DNA of 64,000 bases from Branchiostoma floridae (Eukaryota; Chordata; Leptocardii; Amphioxiformes; Branchiostomatidae), in the NCBI RefSeq assembly GCF_000003815.2, contig NW_023365734.1, positions 111,647 to 175,646 of the forward strand. The letters are read 5' to 3'. The notes beneath the pieces were generated by a model. The model was not told where the DNA came from. It saw only the letters and a program-made list of their open reading frames with translations, and ran no database searches. Positions 10,680 through 22,200 of the stretch are shown here, in pieces. Position 1 is the first letter of the stretch; every line of letters starts with the position of its first letter. Position numbers and translations under genes: made by a program.

Positions 10680-13600
10680 GTGAGTTAGCAAATTAAGCTA
10701 AGGGCAGAACCCGCCGTACGTGCAGCTGTGTGGTGTCTACGTGCCAAAACGTGGGCAATCGTTTAGGATCCGTAAGTGGTAAGTACGTTGTAAGCACGTA
10801 CAACTCACTTACCATTTGCGCAAAGAACGATGCAAGCAACCGGCTCACGGCCAGGCGTGGCGTGCAGACCACATACTTATGTATTACACCTTTCGCAATC
10901 GTGCGAGTGATGTGCGTTGAGACGCACTCCCTCCCTGCTCTTGCTTTCCTTCCCCACGTTTTCAGAAAAACATGGCGCATGTGAAGTCCCACATAAACGT
11001 ATTGACAAAAAGCACGTACAGCGGGTTGCGACCTTAGCTTTAGTGTAAAACTACCTCGATAGAATTAGATGTGCATACAAAAGTAGAGGTACTGAAGATC
11101 ATGAGGAAACGATATTGATCTATTCAAGAGTGCCATATTTTCACATTGGTCAGGTATTCGTGTCAGTAAAGGTGTTTGTGGGTCAGGTACGGTACACAAA
11201 ACTGAACTTTATTGCATAGCAATTGTTAAGGGTACAACATATTCAATATGACAACAATCATTCTATGAGACTAAACGTGTTAAAATCATAACATTTAAAA
11301 TTATTTTTCCTTCAGAAACCGAGACGAAGAACACGGAGGAATCAGAGGAGCTGGCACCTGCTCAAGGGGATGACGTCACCGATAAGGCAGTGGAAGATGC
11401 TCAGGAGAAGGAAACCACCATGGCAACGGAGGAAGGGGAGACAGAGAAGACCGAGAGTGAAGAAAAAGTAGAAAATGGTGAAACGGAAGGTAAGGAGGAA
11501 GATATAAAAGATACAAAGGAAGAAGAGCAAACAGAAGAGTCTGAAGAAGGCGCGAAAGCAGAAACGGACGACACGCCTGATGCAGAGTCCACTGGGAACG
11601 AGGAGGGAACCGGGGAACGAGAACAGCCTCCAGACGAGACAGCCGACGCTGCTACAGAGGAACGAAAAGTCTCAGAAGAAGAAGAAGTCTCCGAAGAACA
11701 AAAAGCAACAGAAGAGGAAAATGAGACACAAGACGCAGATAAACAAGGTAAGGAAGAAGCTAAAGAAACAACGGAAGGCTCCGAAGAGAAGACTGAAAGA
11801 AAAGCCAGTAAACTAGAGGATATAAAAGAAGTGGATGACTCCGAGAAAGCTGAAGAACAAGAAGAAAAGCAAGAGAGCGGTAAAACCGAGAACAGGACCA
11901 GCCCGACGCCGCCTCCACCCACTGCTCGCAGGAGAAGCGAGCCGACAATTTCACAGGCACCTTCTCCGCGGGGCAACCAGGGGTCCTCACAAGCCATGCT
12001 GCGGCGGGGCAGTCTGATGGACGTGCGGCTCAGGCAGGCGGAGAGGACGCAAAGGGACGCTATGAAGGACCCCAACAACTGGCCAATGGAAGCGTGAGTT
12101 TGTCTTCAGTATATTAGCAAATAACAATACCGAATCTTATATTACAAATGGGTGGTTATTACTTAATCTTCTGTTGTCTTTTGATGGACCTAAATGACAA
12201 AGCTTCTGAATATGCATTGAAAATGATATTCTCCAAGCAAAGTTTTGGCAAAATTTTAGCAAAACGGTAAGATGAAAAAAAACACATTGAAAGACGCCCC
12301 AAATGAGCATTAGACTAAATATAACCTATTTTTGAAGAGTAGAACCCTTGATATCATATAGAGCGAAGGTTTATCTTCACGTCCGGACCCGAAGGCTTAT
12401 TGAAAGAACATGGTAGAAACATAGGGGACGTACAAACATGCGACAATGGACAGTGATACACAATGTTGTAAAAAGAAGACTACCAAAATGTACTAGCTAT
12501 GTCTAGACGGATTGGGTTCGACTGCTTTTCAAAAAAAGGCAGAGGAGTATAAATAGACGCGTTTGGAGAAAGACCTTGACAGCTTAAGAAGTCTGCATCC
12601 TATGGCCTAGTCTTGGCATGACAAGACATTTTGTACGTAATGTCTTCAATATAAATATAATGTACTCAATGAACTTTCCTTTCTCCCAGTCTGCAGGTAG
12701 AGAACCTAGACGGAGAGTCCGAGGTTGGCTGTCTGATCCGCGCCACGTCAGACGTGCTGGACTCGCCCCCCTCCCCCATCTCCGCCTCCTACCTCCACCA
12801 CCTCTCCCACCTCACCGTGGGCAGCAACGAAGAGCTGGTCAGCGAGGTGGTGGACCTGCAGCCTCGGGGGCACACGCTCCCCGGCCCGCTGATCGTGGCC
12901 GTGCCGTACCCGGTCTCGGCGCGGGTCGGCAGTCGGGAGGTTATCGTGAAGACGTCGCAGGACGGGGAGAAGTGGCGGGCTATCCCGACATTCAACCCTG
13001 AAGCCAACTACAGAGAGAGAAAGGTGACCAAGGCTTTTGTCAGCTTTTTTGTCATCCTCAATTGAGGTGAAATATATGGACCATATGGTGCTTTTCAAGA
13101 ATTTAGAAGTGCAATGCGGCTTCGTTAAAGCTCACATTTTAGCCAAGTTATAAACACAAAATTCAATAGCATTTGTAAAGGTATTCTTCAGTTTTTTTCT
13201 GTGACGACCAAACGAATCCCCTTTCAACATTTCGTGAATAAGCCAAAAAGACATCTTATTAGATCTTTTCTATGAAAGAGTCGCTACCTGACATACGCCA
13301 TAGTCTTTTTCTTCGATGTCTTTCTGCTTTTGTAGCTTCAAAGTTATGATACAGTTATTTATCATGTCCTTTATTTATTATCTTTAAGCATCATATGATT
13401 TTCTCAAATGAAGTTTGGGAGCCATTTAAACATGTCTAATTGCAAAGCCAGGCGCTTAAAGGAAACTCAATAAAGTTTTAAGGAAGCAGTTCTTTATTTG
13501 CGTTTCCATTTTATCTCTTCTCTAAAGGGAGTTTTCTTCGCCGAAGTGAACGTGAAGCAGCTGGGCATGTTTGCAGTACTGTCACGGCCCGCTAGGGAGA

Positions 13601-16600
13601 AGATCCACGTCCCCACCAAGGGCGGACTGTTCAAGGCGCCTCAGGACCAGCGCGTCTCCTTCAAGTATGCCAAGGAGGGCGTCAAGACGCCTCTGATGCT
13701 CACCTTGGAGGTAAGTGGGACGGAAAGGACAATAGCAACGGATATACGGGAAGATGAGAAAGGAGGAACGAAGAAAGAAATCTGGAGAAATAAGTAAACG
13801 ATTAAAGTTTGACGTCTCTGACCTTGGTGCTGAAAGTTGTGCATGGGAGTTAAGAATAGGAACTTATTGAAATAAGAATGAAATATGACATTATTAGATC
13901 TAAAGGGAATTGAGAGACTGAAAGAAGTAACCTGGCAAACAAATACGTCCTTAGATTTAGAGACTCAAAACATTCAATGCTATAGCTACAAATGACTCTC
14001 AGACAAAATTCTGGCCAAAGTAGTCATGGATATACAGACATCATATTGTATGGAGGATAATGTGGGAGCTGTAAGGAACACTGTTCTAGGTCCAACATTT
14101 AAAACAAACTGCTTCTTATACCAATGTTAATGAGAAAAACCCTTTTTCGTTGCAGTTCCTCCCACTCTACGCAAATAGAAGATGACTTTAAGAGAAGGCA
14201 GAAAACAGAGAGTTTCGGGAAGATTACACCGAGATGACAAATGTTAGAAATCATCGTATATTTTCCGTTCCCAATAGATCCAGCCCGTCTCCATGTCTGT
14301 TGTCGCTGACGTCAAGTCACGTGAGAAAACCTGCGAGGGTCTCATCTCCTGCAGCCCCATAGTGCGCATGTCACACAGCGTCAACATCCACACACGTGAC
14401 TCTCCACCAATCACCGTCACCGTTCCAGTTCCGCCGAACCCCAGCCGCGCAGCCGCAGAAGAGAGCAATACAAGGTAGGTAGATAGTTTCACACTTCATA
14501 AGTCTCTTCATTTATTTCATTCTCAGCGGTCACTTGTAAATTACACATGGAAAATGCTTTATTGTGTTGTGTTATCACTGTATTGTTCCTTTATTTTATC
14601 ATCCATATCTTTTGTTTCTTTGATTTATTTAAATTGTTATAAATTGTTAAATGAAGGCCTTTGTATAAGCTTCCGGCTCCCTTGCACTGCTATACCACGT
14701 TTATATTTCTTGTTTTGAAGTGTGAATAAGTAAACAATAACAAACTGATCGTAATCCAATTTCTTACACAGCAGTACGAAAGAAGAAGAGAAGTCCGTAA
14801 ACGATAAAACGAGCTCACCTTTTTGTTTTACATTTAGTCATCTACGTGCAAACCTGACTGCTAGACCGAAACAATGATAAACATTATGTAAGTTTACTAT
14901 AAGTAGAATATATATGATTTAAAGAATCAAACTTGAGTTGTTTCCCAGCAGTAGGAGACCCAAAACAGCGTTCGAAGGCGGCCGTTCGTCGGACGCGGCC
15001 TCTCGACCAATGAGCGCCTTCTCGCTGGGCACGCGCAGTAGCAGCGCGCAGGACGATGACGACACGCTGCGGTTGATGACGTGGGAGGAAGGCGGTTGGC
15101 TGGTGCACGATGACGTAGAGCTGACGGAGAGGAAGGGTGACCTGGTGGCGTTCGAACTCAAGGTCGTGCTGCAGCGGTAAGTGGTCAAGACAGGGGGCGC
15201 TTTTCTGACAAAACGTCTCTACGTTTAAAACCTCCTTAGTTAAACTATAAAAAAGAATGGCCCAAGATCGAAAGTAAACGAATAAAGACAATAACAAGAA
15301 TAGCCCGTAGGACACAATCCTCCGCAAAATAGTGATAGTGTTTGTGGTGCGGGCAAAGTGTTTTCTACCACCAATATCAGTTTTTAGAATGTGAAAAAAA
15401 TGACGCAAATATGTTGAAAATAAGTTACCAATAATCGGGCAATATCAATCCGACTGGAGATTTAGAAAACCAGGGACCAGGTATCAGTTGATGATTAAAG
15501 ATCTTGCCAATAAGAAATGTATTGATTTTCTGATCTTCCAGGTTCATTATCCTCCGTCTGAAGACCGGTTCACACTACTCCCCAGAGAAAGTAGTCCGTG
15601 CGCTGGAGAAATCCCTCCGCACCAAGCGGGCGGCGTGCATCGCCCGGCACAGGGCAGACGACCCACAGAGCCTCGTTTTCAAGTGAGCAAGAAATCTATT
15701 CTTTCCGTGCTCATTTTTATCTGTATAAAATAAGCTATCAAATTAGTTTCCTTTACTATGCTTGTATCGTACTGTTTGAAAGCTAGCGTGATCTGCGTCT
15801 ACACTCTCCTGATTTTTGATAGTTGAAGTTTTTTGTTAGCTGACCCTGCTTGTTTCAAGAAAAGATCAAAGCAAACGCGTATCTCGTCTACCAAAGCTCG
15901 CCACCTTAAGCTATTGATGAATGTCTTTGCTATACATTTAAGGATTTTCCATGTAAAAAGGCTACTTTAAGTTAACGTTATGACCTATGAGCTGTTTTTG
16001 CATCATCAGGTGCGTTCCCGCGGCAGACTCCAACAAGACCCTCCGTGCCCTGGAGGATTCTGGGTACGTGGGCCCACCCGACGCCAGCTCTGACGTACTC
16101 CTGACGGAGGGACAGCTCATTTACATGCGGCTGCTAGGTACGGTCTTCTTACGGCAACAGCTTTAATAATGATATCAATAATATCGGATGTATTTGCAGC
16201 CAGAAGGTACCCAATATTTGGGTAATGAGGCGCCTTTTCGAGCACGGGACCCCCATTTTACGTCTTTCCAAAAGACGATCTCGTGGAATTCTTGGTCCGG
16301 CTCCAGCATCCGGTCGTCCTTGGTTGGTCTCCCATCCAAGAACTGTCCGGACCGCGCGTTGCTTCACTTCCGAGATGGAGTGTGTCTAACGCGCCACACG
16401 GCCGTAGCATAGCTCGGCAATACGATTATCTTTATGTAGGATTAACTTGTAGCACCTCAAATTATCATGGAAGCTGATCTGTGTTAGTAGTAATCATAGC
16501 ACAATGCTAAACTTCCTTCCAAAAAAAGGCATACTAGGATCAAATTTTCGAAGACTACTATATGTCGCCTTCTTCAGGATCAATAGTAATGACCAATGAT

Positions 16601-18236
16601 ATCAGAACGTAAACTCGCGAGAGTTACTTATGGACACGTTCGACCAATTCCTGGCACGTTTGACCAATTGCTGACGTCACGTATCCGAAAATCAGTTTTA
16701 AAATCTATTTTTAATTGTTGTAGGAAACATAACAGAAGCTGACGACTCTTCAAAAGAGGAGCTCCGTTTGCCATTCCACTGTCACGTGCACAAGTCGGTG
16801 AGGTTAAAGGTCAAAGAGCAGGACGAGTTCGCCAATCACAGCTACGATGAGTACCGGGGTCAGGTGAAGTTCTTCCTGCGTGAAAACAACGAGCATGATG
16901 GGAAGGAAACGTCACTATGCAAGCTGCCTGTCTCACTACCCAAGGTCAGTATGGGAGCCGGGGTCTAAAGGTCATTTGTAGCTTATTTTCACAATAAAGT
17001 CAATAAAACTTAGAAGATTTGTCGACTATTACTACACATGCTTTTATTGCACCAGTCACATTTTTTCACTCATCGTAACGTTTTGTTTCCCATGTTAACA
17101 GAAAGAAAGACCACGACCAAGACCACCAAGTTCATACCGGAAACTCATTGAAGTTCCGGGTAAGTATTATTCAATTAGCTGTTATATACCCTGAAATATT
17201 ACATATGTATACACGGTGACGGAAACAGGATAGCCCGTAATGATCAAGCCCGCAGTGACAAAACACACTTTCAACCTCAATAGAGGAACTATAATCCTTG
17301 GCGTTGTCTAGTTCAGTCATCATGGTCCGTAAATCTGCCAGATAACGTTTGAGTTTAGACTTTGCTTTAAGGTGCTTGGTTAAGAACTGGTTTGACCACA
17401 GTCTGCGTATCAAACTCTGCTGCCCAGGGCTGTAACTGGCCTCTCCCCTCTAGGAGGCCAGTTGGGTGTTGGGCGAGCTGCTATAAGCGAATTTCAATCA
17501 GGCTAGTTTCACTATGACTAAGATTAACAGGAGGAAGACTACAGCCTCAAAGGTCGCAATCGGATTAATCACTAAAAATGCATAGTTATGTATACAATAT
17601 CAAGGGTTATATAACCTCTTCGACCGACTATACTATACTTATGATGATAACGTTACCCTGCCCAGGCCCGCTGGGAACGGACGGACTAAACCATCTGGCC
17701 CGTGAGATGGGGGAGGACTGGGACGTGGTGGCGGGGTACCTGAAGGTCAAGCACAGCCGCGTACAGGCCATCAAACGGAACTACCCTGGTGATATCAAAC
17801 AACAGGTACGGTGCTTGTATGTGTAAGAATGTATATGTGTGTGTGAGTGTGTGTGTGTATGTGTGTGTACGGTGTTTGTGTCACGGTGTGTGTGTGTGTG
17901 TGTGTGTGCTTGTGTGTTGTGTGTGTGTGTGTCGATTATCACTTTTTAGGCATGGCACCACATCTATAAGGATCCGAGCAGAAATGACCTTCAAATGACA
18001 ACTTAAGATGCAAAATTTACCTTTTGTTCGTGTTCTCGCTTCTCGATGATTTCTTCGTCTGCCATGTTTGCTTGACCCGACCTTTACCCTTTGACCCCCA
18101 GGCCTTTGACATGCTGTACACGTGGCGGAACAGCATGCCGCGACATTGTGACAAAGTCGGCGTGCTGTACAAGGCGCTACGCAAGTCGGACCGTGGAGAC
18201 CTGGCCGAGAAACTTCGCGCCCAAACCGCTGCATGA
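10518..18236 (+). CDS. DTHD1-like: DTHD1-like protein: acidic N-terminus, ZU5-type regions, C-terminal death domain (12 exons)
   Basis: Exons read by eye: 10518-10679, 11316-12093, 12690-13023, 13528-13710, 14278-14474, 14952-15176, 15542-15682, 16010-16137, 16724-16944, 17102-17159, 17666-17805, 18102-18236 (TGA). All introns are GT-AG and phases agree at every junction. From ATG 10667 (context ggaccATGG) the chain is 2553 nt, or 850 residues. Order: Glu/Lys/Ser-rich disordered region (about 5-263), ZU5-type region (264-436), a second ZU5/UPA-like stretch (437-740), basic Pro-rich linker, death domain (760-850). ZU5 followed by a C-terminal death domain without ankyrin repeats, Ig domains or a transmembrane segment is the layout I know from DTHD1; UNC5 and ankyrins differ. 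Death domains assemble signalling complexes and ZU5 domains mediate interactions; the specific partner here is unknown. The true 5' end may lie upstream, because the first exon is also open before the ATG. Confidence 0.8.
10695..10975. repeat. Dispersed repeat related to 21855-22095
   Basis: gtctacgtgccaaaacgtgg and ccgtaagtggtaagtac occur here and again from about 21875. The right parts diverge. It lies in the first recognised intron of the DTHD1-like gene. Confidence 0.5.
11316..12093 (+). CDS. DTHD1-like: Exon encoding the acidic disordered region
   Basis: The 778-nt exon begins after ttccttcag and ends at donor gaagc/gtgagt (entry phase 1, exit phase 2). It encodes about 259 residues dominated by Glu, Lys, Ser and Thr with few hydrophobics, then a Pro-rich and basic tail containing Ser-Pro motifs and an Arg-rich segment. 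Such composition means an intrinsically disordered linker. It is the longest exon of the gene and holds no recognisable domain. The opposite strand is also open, purely because of the purine-rich codons. Confidence 0.8.
12690..13710 (+). CDS. DTHD1-like: Two exons encoding the first ZU5-type domain (12690-13023, 13528-13710)
   Basis: Exon 12690-13023 starts after tttctcccag, completes an Ala codon with the previous exon and ends AAG/gtgacc. Exon 13528-13710 starts after tctaaag and ends GAG/gtaagt. Visible ZU5 hallmarks are the core SEVVDLQPRG (around 12840) followed by a PLIVAVPYP strand, then an NVKQLGMFAVLSR strand in the second exon. This resembles the conserved ZU5 pattern in which a VSPVV-type core and a later FAVVSR-type strand bracket a beta sandwich. 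Intron 13024-13527 contains nothing recognisable. The domain call rests on motif recognition, not on a profile search. Confidence 0.75.
14278..16944 (+). CDS. DTHD1-like: Central exons, second ZU5/UPA-like region
   Basis: Exons 14278-14474, 14952-15176, 15542-15682, 16010-16137 and 16724-16944 all keep phase. The first carries LISCSPIVRMSHSVN followed by a beta strand ending in VPVPPNP, which repeats the ZU5-type core. A Ser/Arg-rich insert (SRPMSAFSLGTRSSS) follows, then a WEEGGWLVHDDVELTER strand. The last exon contains charged strands of the kind seen in UPA-type modules, but that is a tentative assignment. The acceptor of the second exon is a NAGNAG site. Intron 16138-16723 contains a 5S-rRNA-like repeat. 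Confidence 0.7.
14944..14953 (+). other. NAGNAG tandem splice acceptor (cccagcag)
   Basis: Splicing after AG at 14948 or at 14951 keeps the frame and adds or removes a single Ser residue. Both give an uninterrupted reading into RRPKTAF. Confidence 0.65.
16150..16418 (-). repeat. 5S-rRNA-derived SINE-like element in a DTHD1-like intron
   Basis: On the minus strand, 16408-16322 resembles the internal part of 5S rRNA. The plus strand shows ggtctcccatccaag, gaccgcgcgttgcttcac and ttccgagat, the reverse complement of the conserved 5S core. The body continues to about 16150 with ggacccccattttacg and an AT-rich tail. A 5S-like head with an unrelated body is the layout of SINE3-type elements. Confidence 0.55.
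17666..18236 (+). CDS. DTHD1-like: Death-domain exons and stop codon (17666-17805, 18102-18236)
   Basis: Both exons follow clear acceptors (ccctgcccag and ttgacccccag). Together they encode a six-helix death-domain pattern: LNHLAREMGEDWDVVAGYL, then a helix with RVQAIKRNYP, then AFDMLYTWRNSMP and a final helix KVGVLYKALRKSDRGDLAEKL. The conserved Trp in helix 2 and the xxLxxWR helix-5 motif are present. The TGA at 18234-18236 follows directly after the last helix, so the death domain is C-terminal. The small exon 17102-17159 just upstream supplies a basic Pro/Arg linker. The GT-rich tract at 17826-17936 lies in the intron between these two exons. Confidence 0.85.
17826..17936. repeat. GT-rich microsatellite in a DTHD1-like intron
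   Basis: Imperfect gtgtgt runs just after the donor of exon 17666-17805. Confidence 0.9.
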
Positions 18237-18341
18237 GAACGCTTTATATGCTGCAGTTTCATATAAAAACGCTAGAGGGGGTACATGAGTGGTCATTGTT
18301 TTGGATCCTCATCAAACTGTAGACGTACTTGTACAACAAAC

Positions 18342-18690
18342 AATAAAAGGGTGCCAAGTGGGCTTGATAACAGACGGTGTATTGCAATAAAATTAACATG
18401 AATTATATACTTAAGCGCTTCAAAAAAATTTTCAAGTTGACAATCCGTCCAAGATTTGGTCCATCAAAGTAAATTTGAAGTTTCAGATAATGTAAAAAAA
18501 AAAAAAAAAAAAAATTCGTCCCATGTTGGGAAACGCGTGCAGATTGCAGACTATAAATACCACTGTCTTGAACAGTGATACCACTGTCTTGAACAGTGTT
18601 GCAATAATTTTACCTGTGTGTGGTCTTGCTGTGTTGTTTTACTATTGTAATTTATTGTGTGACGCCATTTTTGTTATGTTGCTGGAATAA
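18342..18690 (+). promoter_or_regulatory. Poly(A) signals of the DTHD1-like gene
   Basis: AATAAA occurs at 18342, about 105 bases after the stop codon, again near 18385, and at 18686 (ggaataaaagtac). Any of these could end the transcript. On the opposite strand AATAAA lies at about 18650, which could serve the convergent minus-strand gene, so the two 3' UTRs may overlap. The run of A at about 18493-18514 is genomic. Confidence 0.5.
18493..18514. repeat. A homopolymer
   Basis: A run of about 22 A downstream of the DTHD1-like poly(A) signals. Confidence 0.8.
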
Positions 18691-19208
18691 AAGTACACAG
18701 AAGAGTGTCGGAATTAGATCTTTAATTGTGTTTTATGCTGGTGTATTTTCAGACATGTATAACATAATATAACGTAGGGTATTGTAGTGAGGAGTAAAGT
18801 AATGTTATTGTTGCCCAGCAATACATTTTCTTGGGTATATCGATGTCCTTCAGTACTGCGGAATGGGACTTCACAAGAATTCAAAGCAAAACCTACAATA
18901 CACAGAAATGTTTTGTTTTTAAGTCAACATTATACCGACGCAATGTGACGTGTGAGGAAAGAAACCAAACTAATCTCTATTCCGTTTTGACAGAAGACTG
19001 CGAAATTCAAATGCACCACAATATTGCACAATTTTACTTACAAGACCCTTGCAACGCCGGGCGATTTTTAAACCATCTAAACATCATTTATAACATCTAT
19101 ATATCATTAAATACTAAGTTTTCTACTATTTGAATCCGGATAATAAATCTCTTCAATGGCCGACGTGACTGTCTTGTTCATAACGCCACCTGGCGGTCTG
19201 TATGAGCA

Positions 19209-22200
19209 CTACGCCGCTTCGGAGATTTCCTCCTTCCCGACATGCACCGGGTCCACGGGCATCTCCGGCATCTGCACGACGATCTGTCGCCTAGGCGACG
19301 CCGAGCCGCACTCGCTGTCGTCTGCAGAACTCTTCTGCACGTCCAACTGTGAATTGTTACTTCCTCTCGAAGAAACCACCGGCGTCTGATGATTTGAGTT
19401 CGATCTTTGGCTACTTCTCTTGCTTTCTTTCGAAGACACCTTAGTCTCAGGAGTTTCTACTTTCTTTTCTGAGACGCTTGAGTTCGACGTCTTAGGATCT
19501 ATTGAAACAGTTTGTGAAACCTCTGTAGTGTCTTGTGTTATGAAGACGTTATTTGAAGGAGGATCTTGAGGAATATTTTCAGGTGTAACATCTTCAGGTT
19601 TCGTCTCAACTTTCTCCAACGTAACTTCCTGTTCGTTAGGCACTTCCGCCGGAAGTTGCGCCATCGATGACGTCAGGTGGTTCATAACATCGGCGTCATA
19701 GTCAAACTGTAACGAAAAGGAGAAAGTCAAGTATATATTGGGCAAAACTGAAATAAAAGGCTCTATAAGTAGCAAAAAGAAGTAGTTTCCAGTCATTCTA
19801 CCCTGATGACGGTGCCTGATAGACATCAAAACATTGGAAGTAAGTTACTCCTTGGTTGTGCCAAAAGAAACTTACTATATGATCTATTGATGATGCATGG
19901 TTATAAAATAGACGTTAGATACAGTTTGAATTGGTTATCTTCAGCATATTCGTTCGAAAAGACAAGAAACATATTTTCACTTGGAAGGATGTCTTGTAAA
20001 AATTCCATTTTGAAGGTCAATGTTAGTGGACAGCGTATCTTTTTTACGTATATATTTTAGGTTGCTTTTTGGACAGACGGGGACAATGTGCCGCTGCACT
20101 GCAAGTTACACAGTACAGACAGAAGTTAAAGAAAGTATTTCCCTTTACCTTCCCGACAGAAGTCAGGTACCCATTTTTACACCATGAACTCGAGACCTCT
20201 AGATTTTTAGCTTAACGCTCTAACACACGACGCCACTTAAGTATCAGCGTATACAGCGTATCTACAAAACTGTAAAGTTGTCATGCCAATTGGAGCCGCA
20301 TGGCGTCGCTGTTGCCCACCTGTCCGTCCAGCCATGGTGTTGTTGGGGGCGGCTTCAGCGCTCCGGACACCGTCTGCGCACGCGCCATCTGCTCCAGGAC
20401 GTGCATCACGTGATCTGGTGGCGTTCCCTGGACGACGGGAAGCTGTGGCGGGAAGGAAGGATTGAAAGAAGTGGCGATGAAGGAAATGTGTTGCTCTTCT
20501 TACTTCATATACGATACGTATATATAAAGTCGAAGACGTCCTATAAAGTCGAAGACGTCCTAAACACAGTAATGAAAAGAAAACTGAAGTGGTACGGCCA
20601 AATTTAAAACTATGATACAAGGAACCGTAAAGGGAGAAAAGAGGAGTAGGCAACGGAAATATGAGAGTATAATGACAGGCATGGCATCAAGTAAAACGTT
20701 TAAGTCAAAAGTCAAAATCCTTCCCGCGCCTGATGGTGCCTAGGGCGGCGCCCATCTCCGTTTCATTAACCCTGGGCCACACAACTTTGTGCAACCACTA
20801 CAGCAGGGGGCTAGTCCACTGGAAACATTCGGGAGAAACAATAGAAAACTGAGAAGGGTAGAGAAAACGGGTTGTCAGATCTTCAATTGTGCCCAACAGG
20901 CAAATATTTAGACTAAGGGATAAAAATTCACACACGAGCAGACATCCAACACACCCTCTTTCCTTCCATCTATCACCCTACCTGATAGCTCGCCACGTCC
21001 GGCTCCAAACTGATGTGTTCGTTGCTCTGCTGTGACGTCACGCTCCTGCGCTGATACCGCGGCGGTCTGTTCAAAGGCTTCTGCTTCGTGAAGCTGTCCT
21101 CTCGCGAGAAACTGAGAGATAAGTCTTTCGGCGAACCGATGGCCCTCCTCCCCACGTTCGGGATACTGTGTGTGGGGTGGAGCAGGGCCTGGAGCTGGGA
21201 CGGACCGATTTTTGCACCCGGCTCGCTTAAGTAACGTTTCTTCCAACTTTCCATCAAGATGTCGACGTCATCGTCTTCTCGTGGTGATTTGTTGCTTGTA
21301 GAGACCCCCGTCTTGGTCGGGATGGTGCTGCTCAACATGGGCTGGCCTTGAAGCGGCTCCAACCTGAACATGTGTGGAATGAACAATTGGTAAATTGGTA
21401 CAATAATGAATACACGTCATAGTTAAAAGTAAACCGCGGTCTTTCCATACATCCATCATAACATGACAACTGCGTCCTAACATGTTCAGAGTTTCAGACA
21501 TTTTCTTTCGTGTCTACAATCAAAGTGTAAGCCTGTTGTCTTATGCAGAACGGACATGCATTTTTATCACGGAGGAGTCATGGAGGTTATATTTACTTCC
21601 ATGAAATGTCATGGAGGTTATATTTTACCCTGCGTTTGTCTGTGTGTAAACAAGATAACTCGGTCTTGGTGTGTTGGTAGGGTGTGATAAAAGCTGGAAA
21701 TTATTAGATTTTGGGCCCCCTAGCGGCTTCCCTTGGTACTGCAGCGCAACTTCCGGGTTTGCTATCTCGTGTTCTGAACAAGCTATGGTCACGATTTTGG
21801 GGTGTTAGATAGCTCTTGTGCTCAGAAATAAGTGACATAAGTTTGGGCCACAACAGGCCGGACGTGCAAATACGTGCTGTCTACGTGCCAAAACGTGGGC
21901 AATCTTTTGGAATCCGTAAGTGGTAAGTACCACCTCCGCACGAACTCGTAGGGAATCCGATGGATTTTGGAGCACGGAGACACGCCGTAGAACGTTACCT
22001 GCAGGCGGAACTTTGTGTGCGGATTCGCCCCCCGTACGTGCCAGTAAGTGCGACGCGCCTGCCCTGTACAGCCTGAACGTTTTTAGAAATAGGTGGACGT
22101 GGCCTCCGAAAAAACTTACTGACAACCCCGCAAACTCACGTCAACCCCCACAAACTACTCACTTCAACCCCCACAAACTCACTTCAACCCCCGCAAACTC

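Noticed and set aside
11401-12078. 225-codon ORF on the minus strand
   Set aside because: It lies opposite the Glu/Lys-rich exon. Its Ser/Leu-rich translation is a shadow of purine-rich codons.
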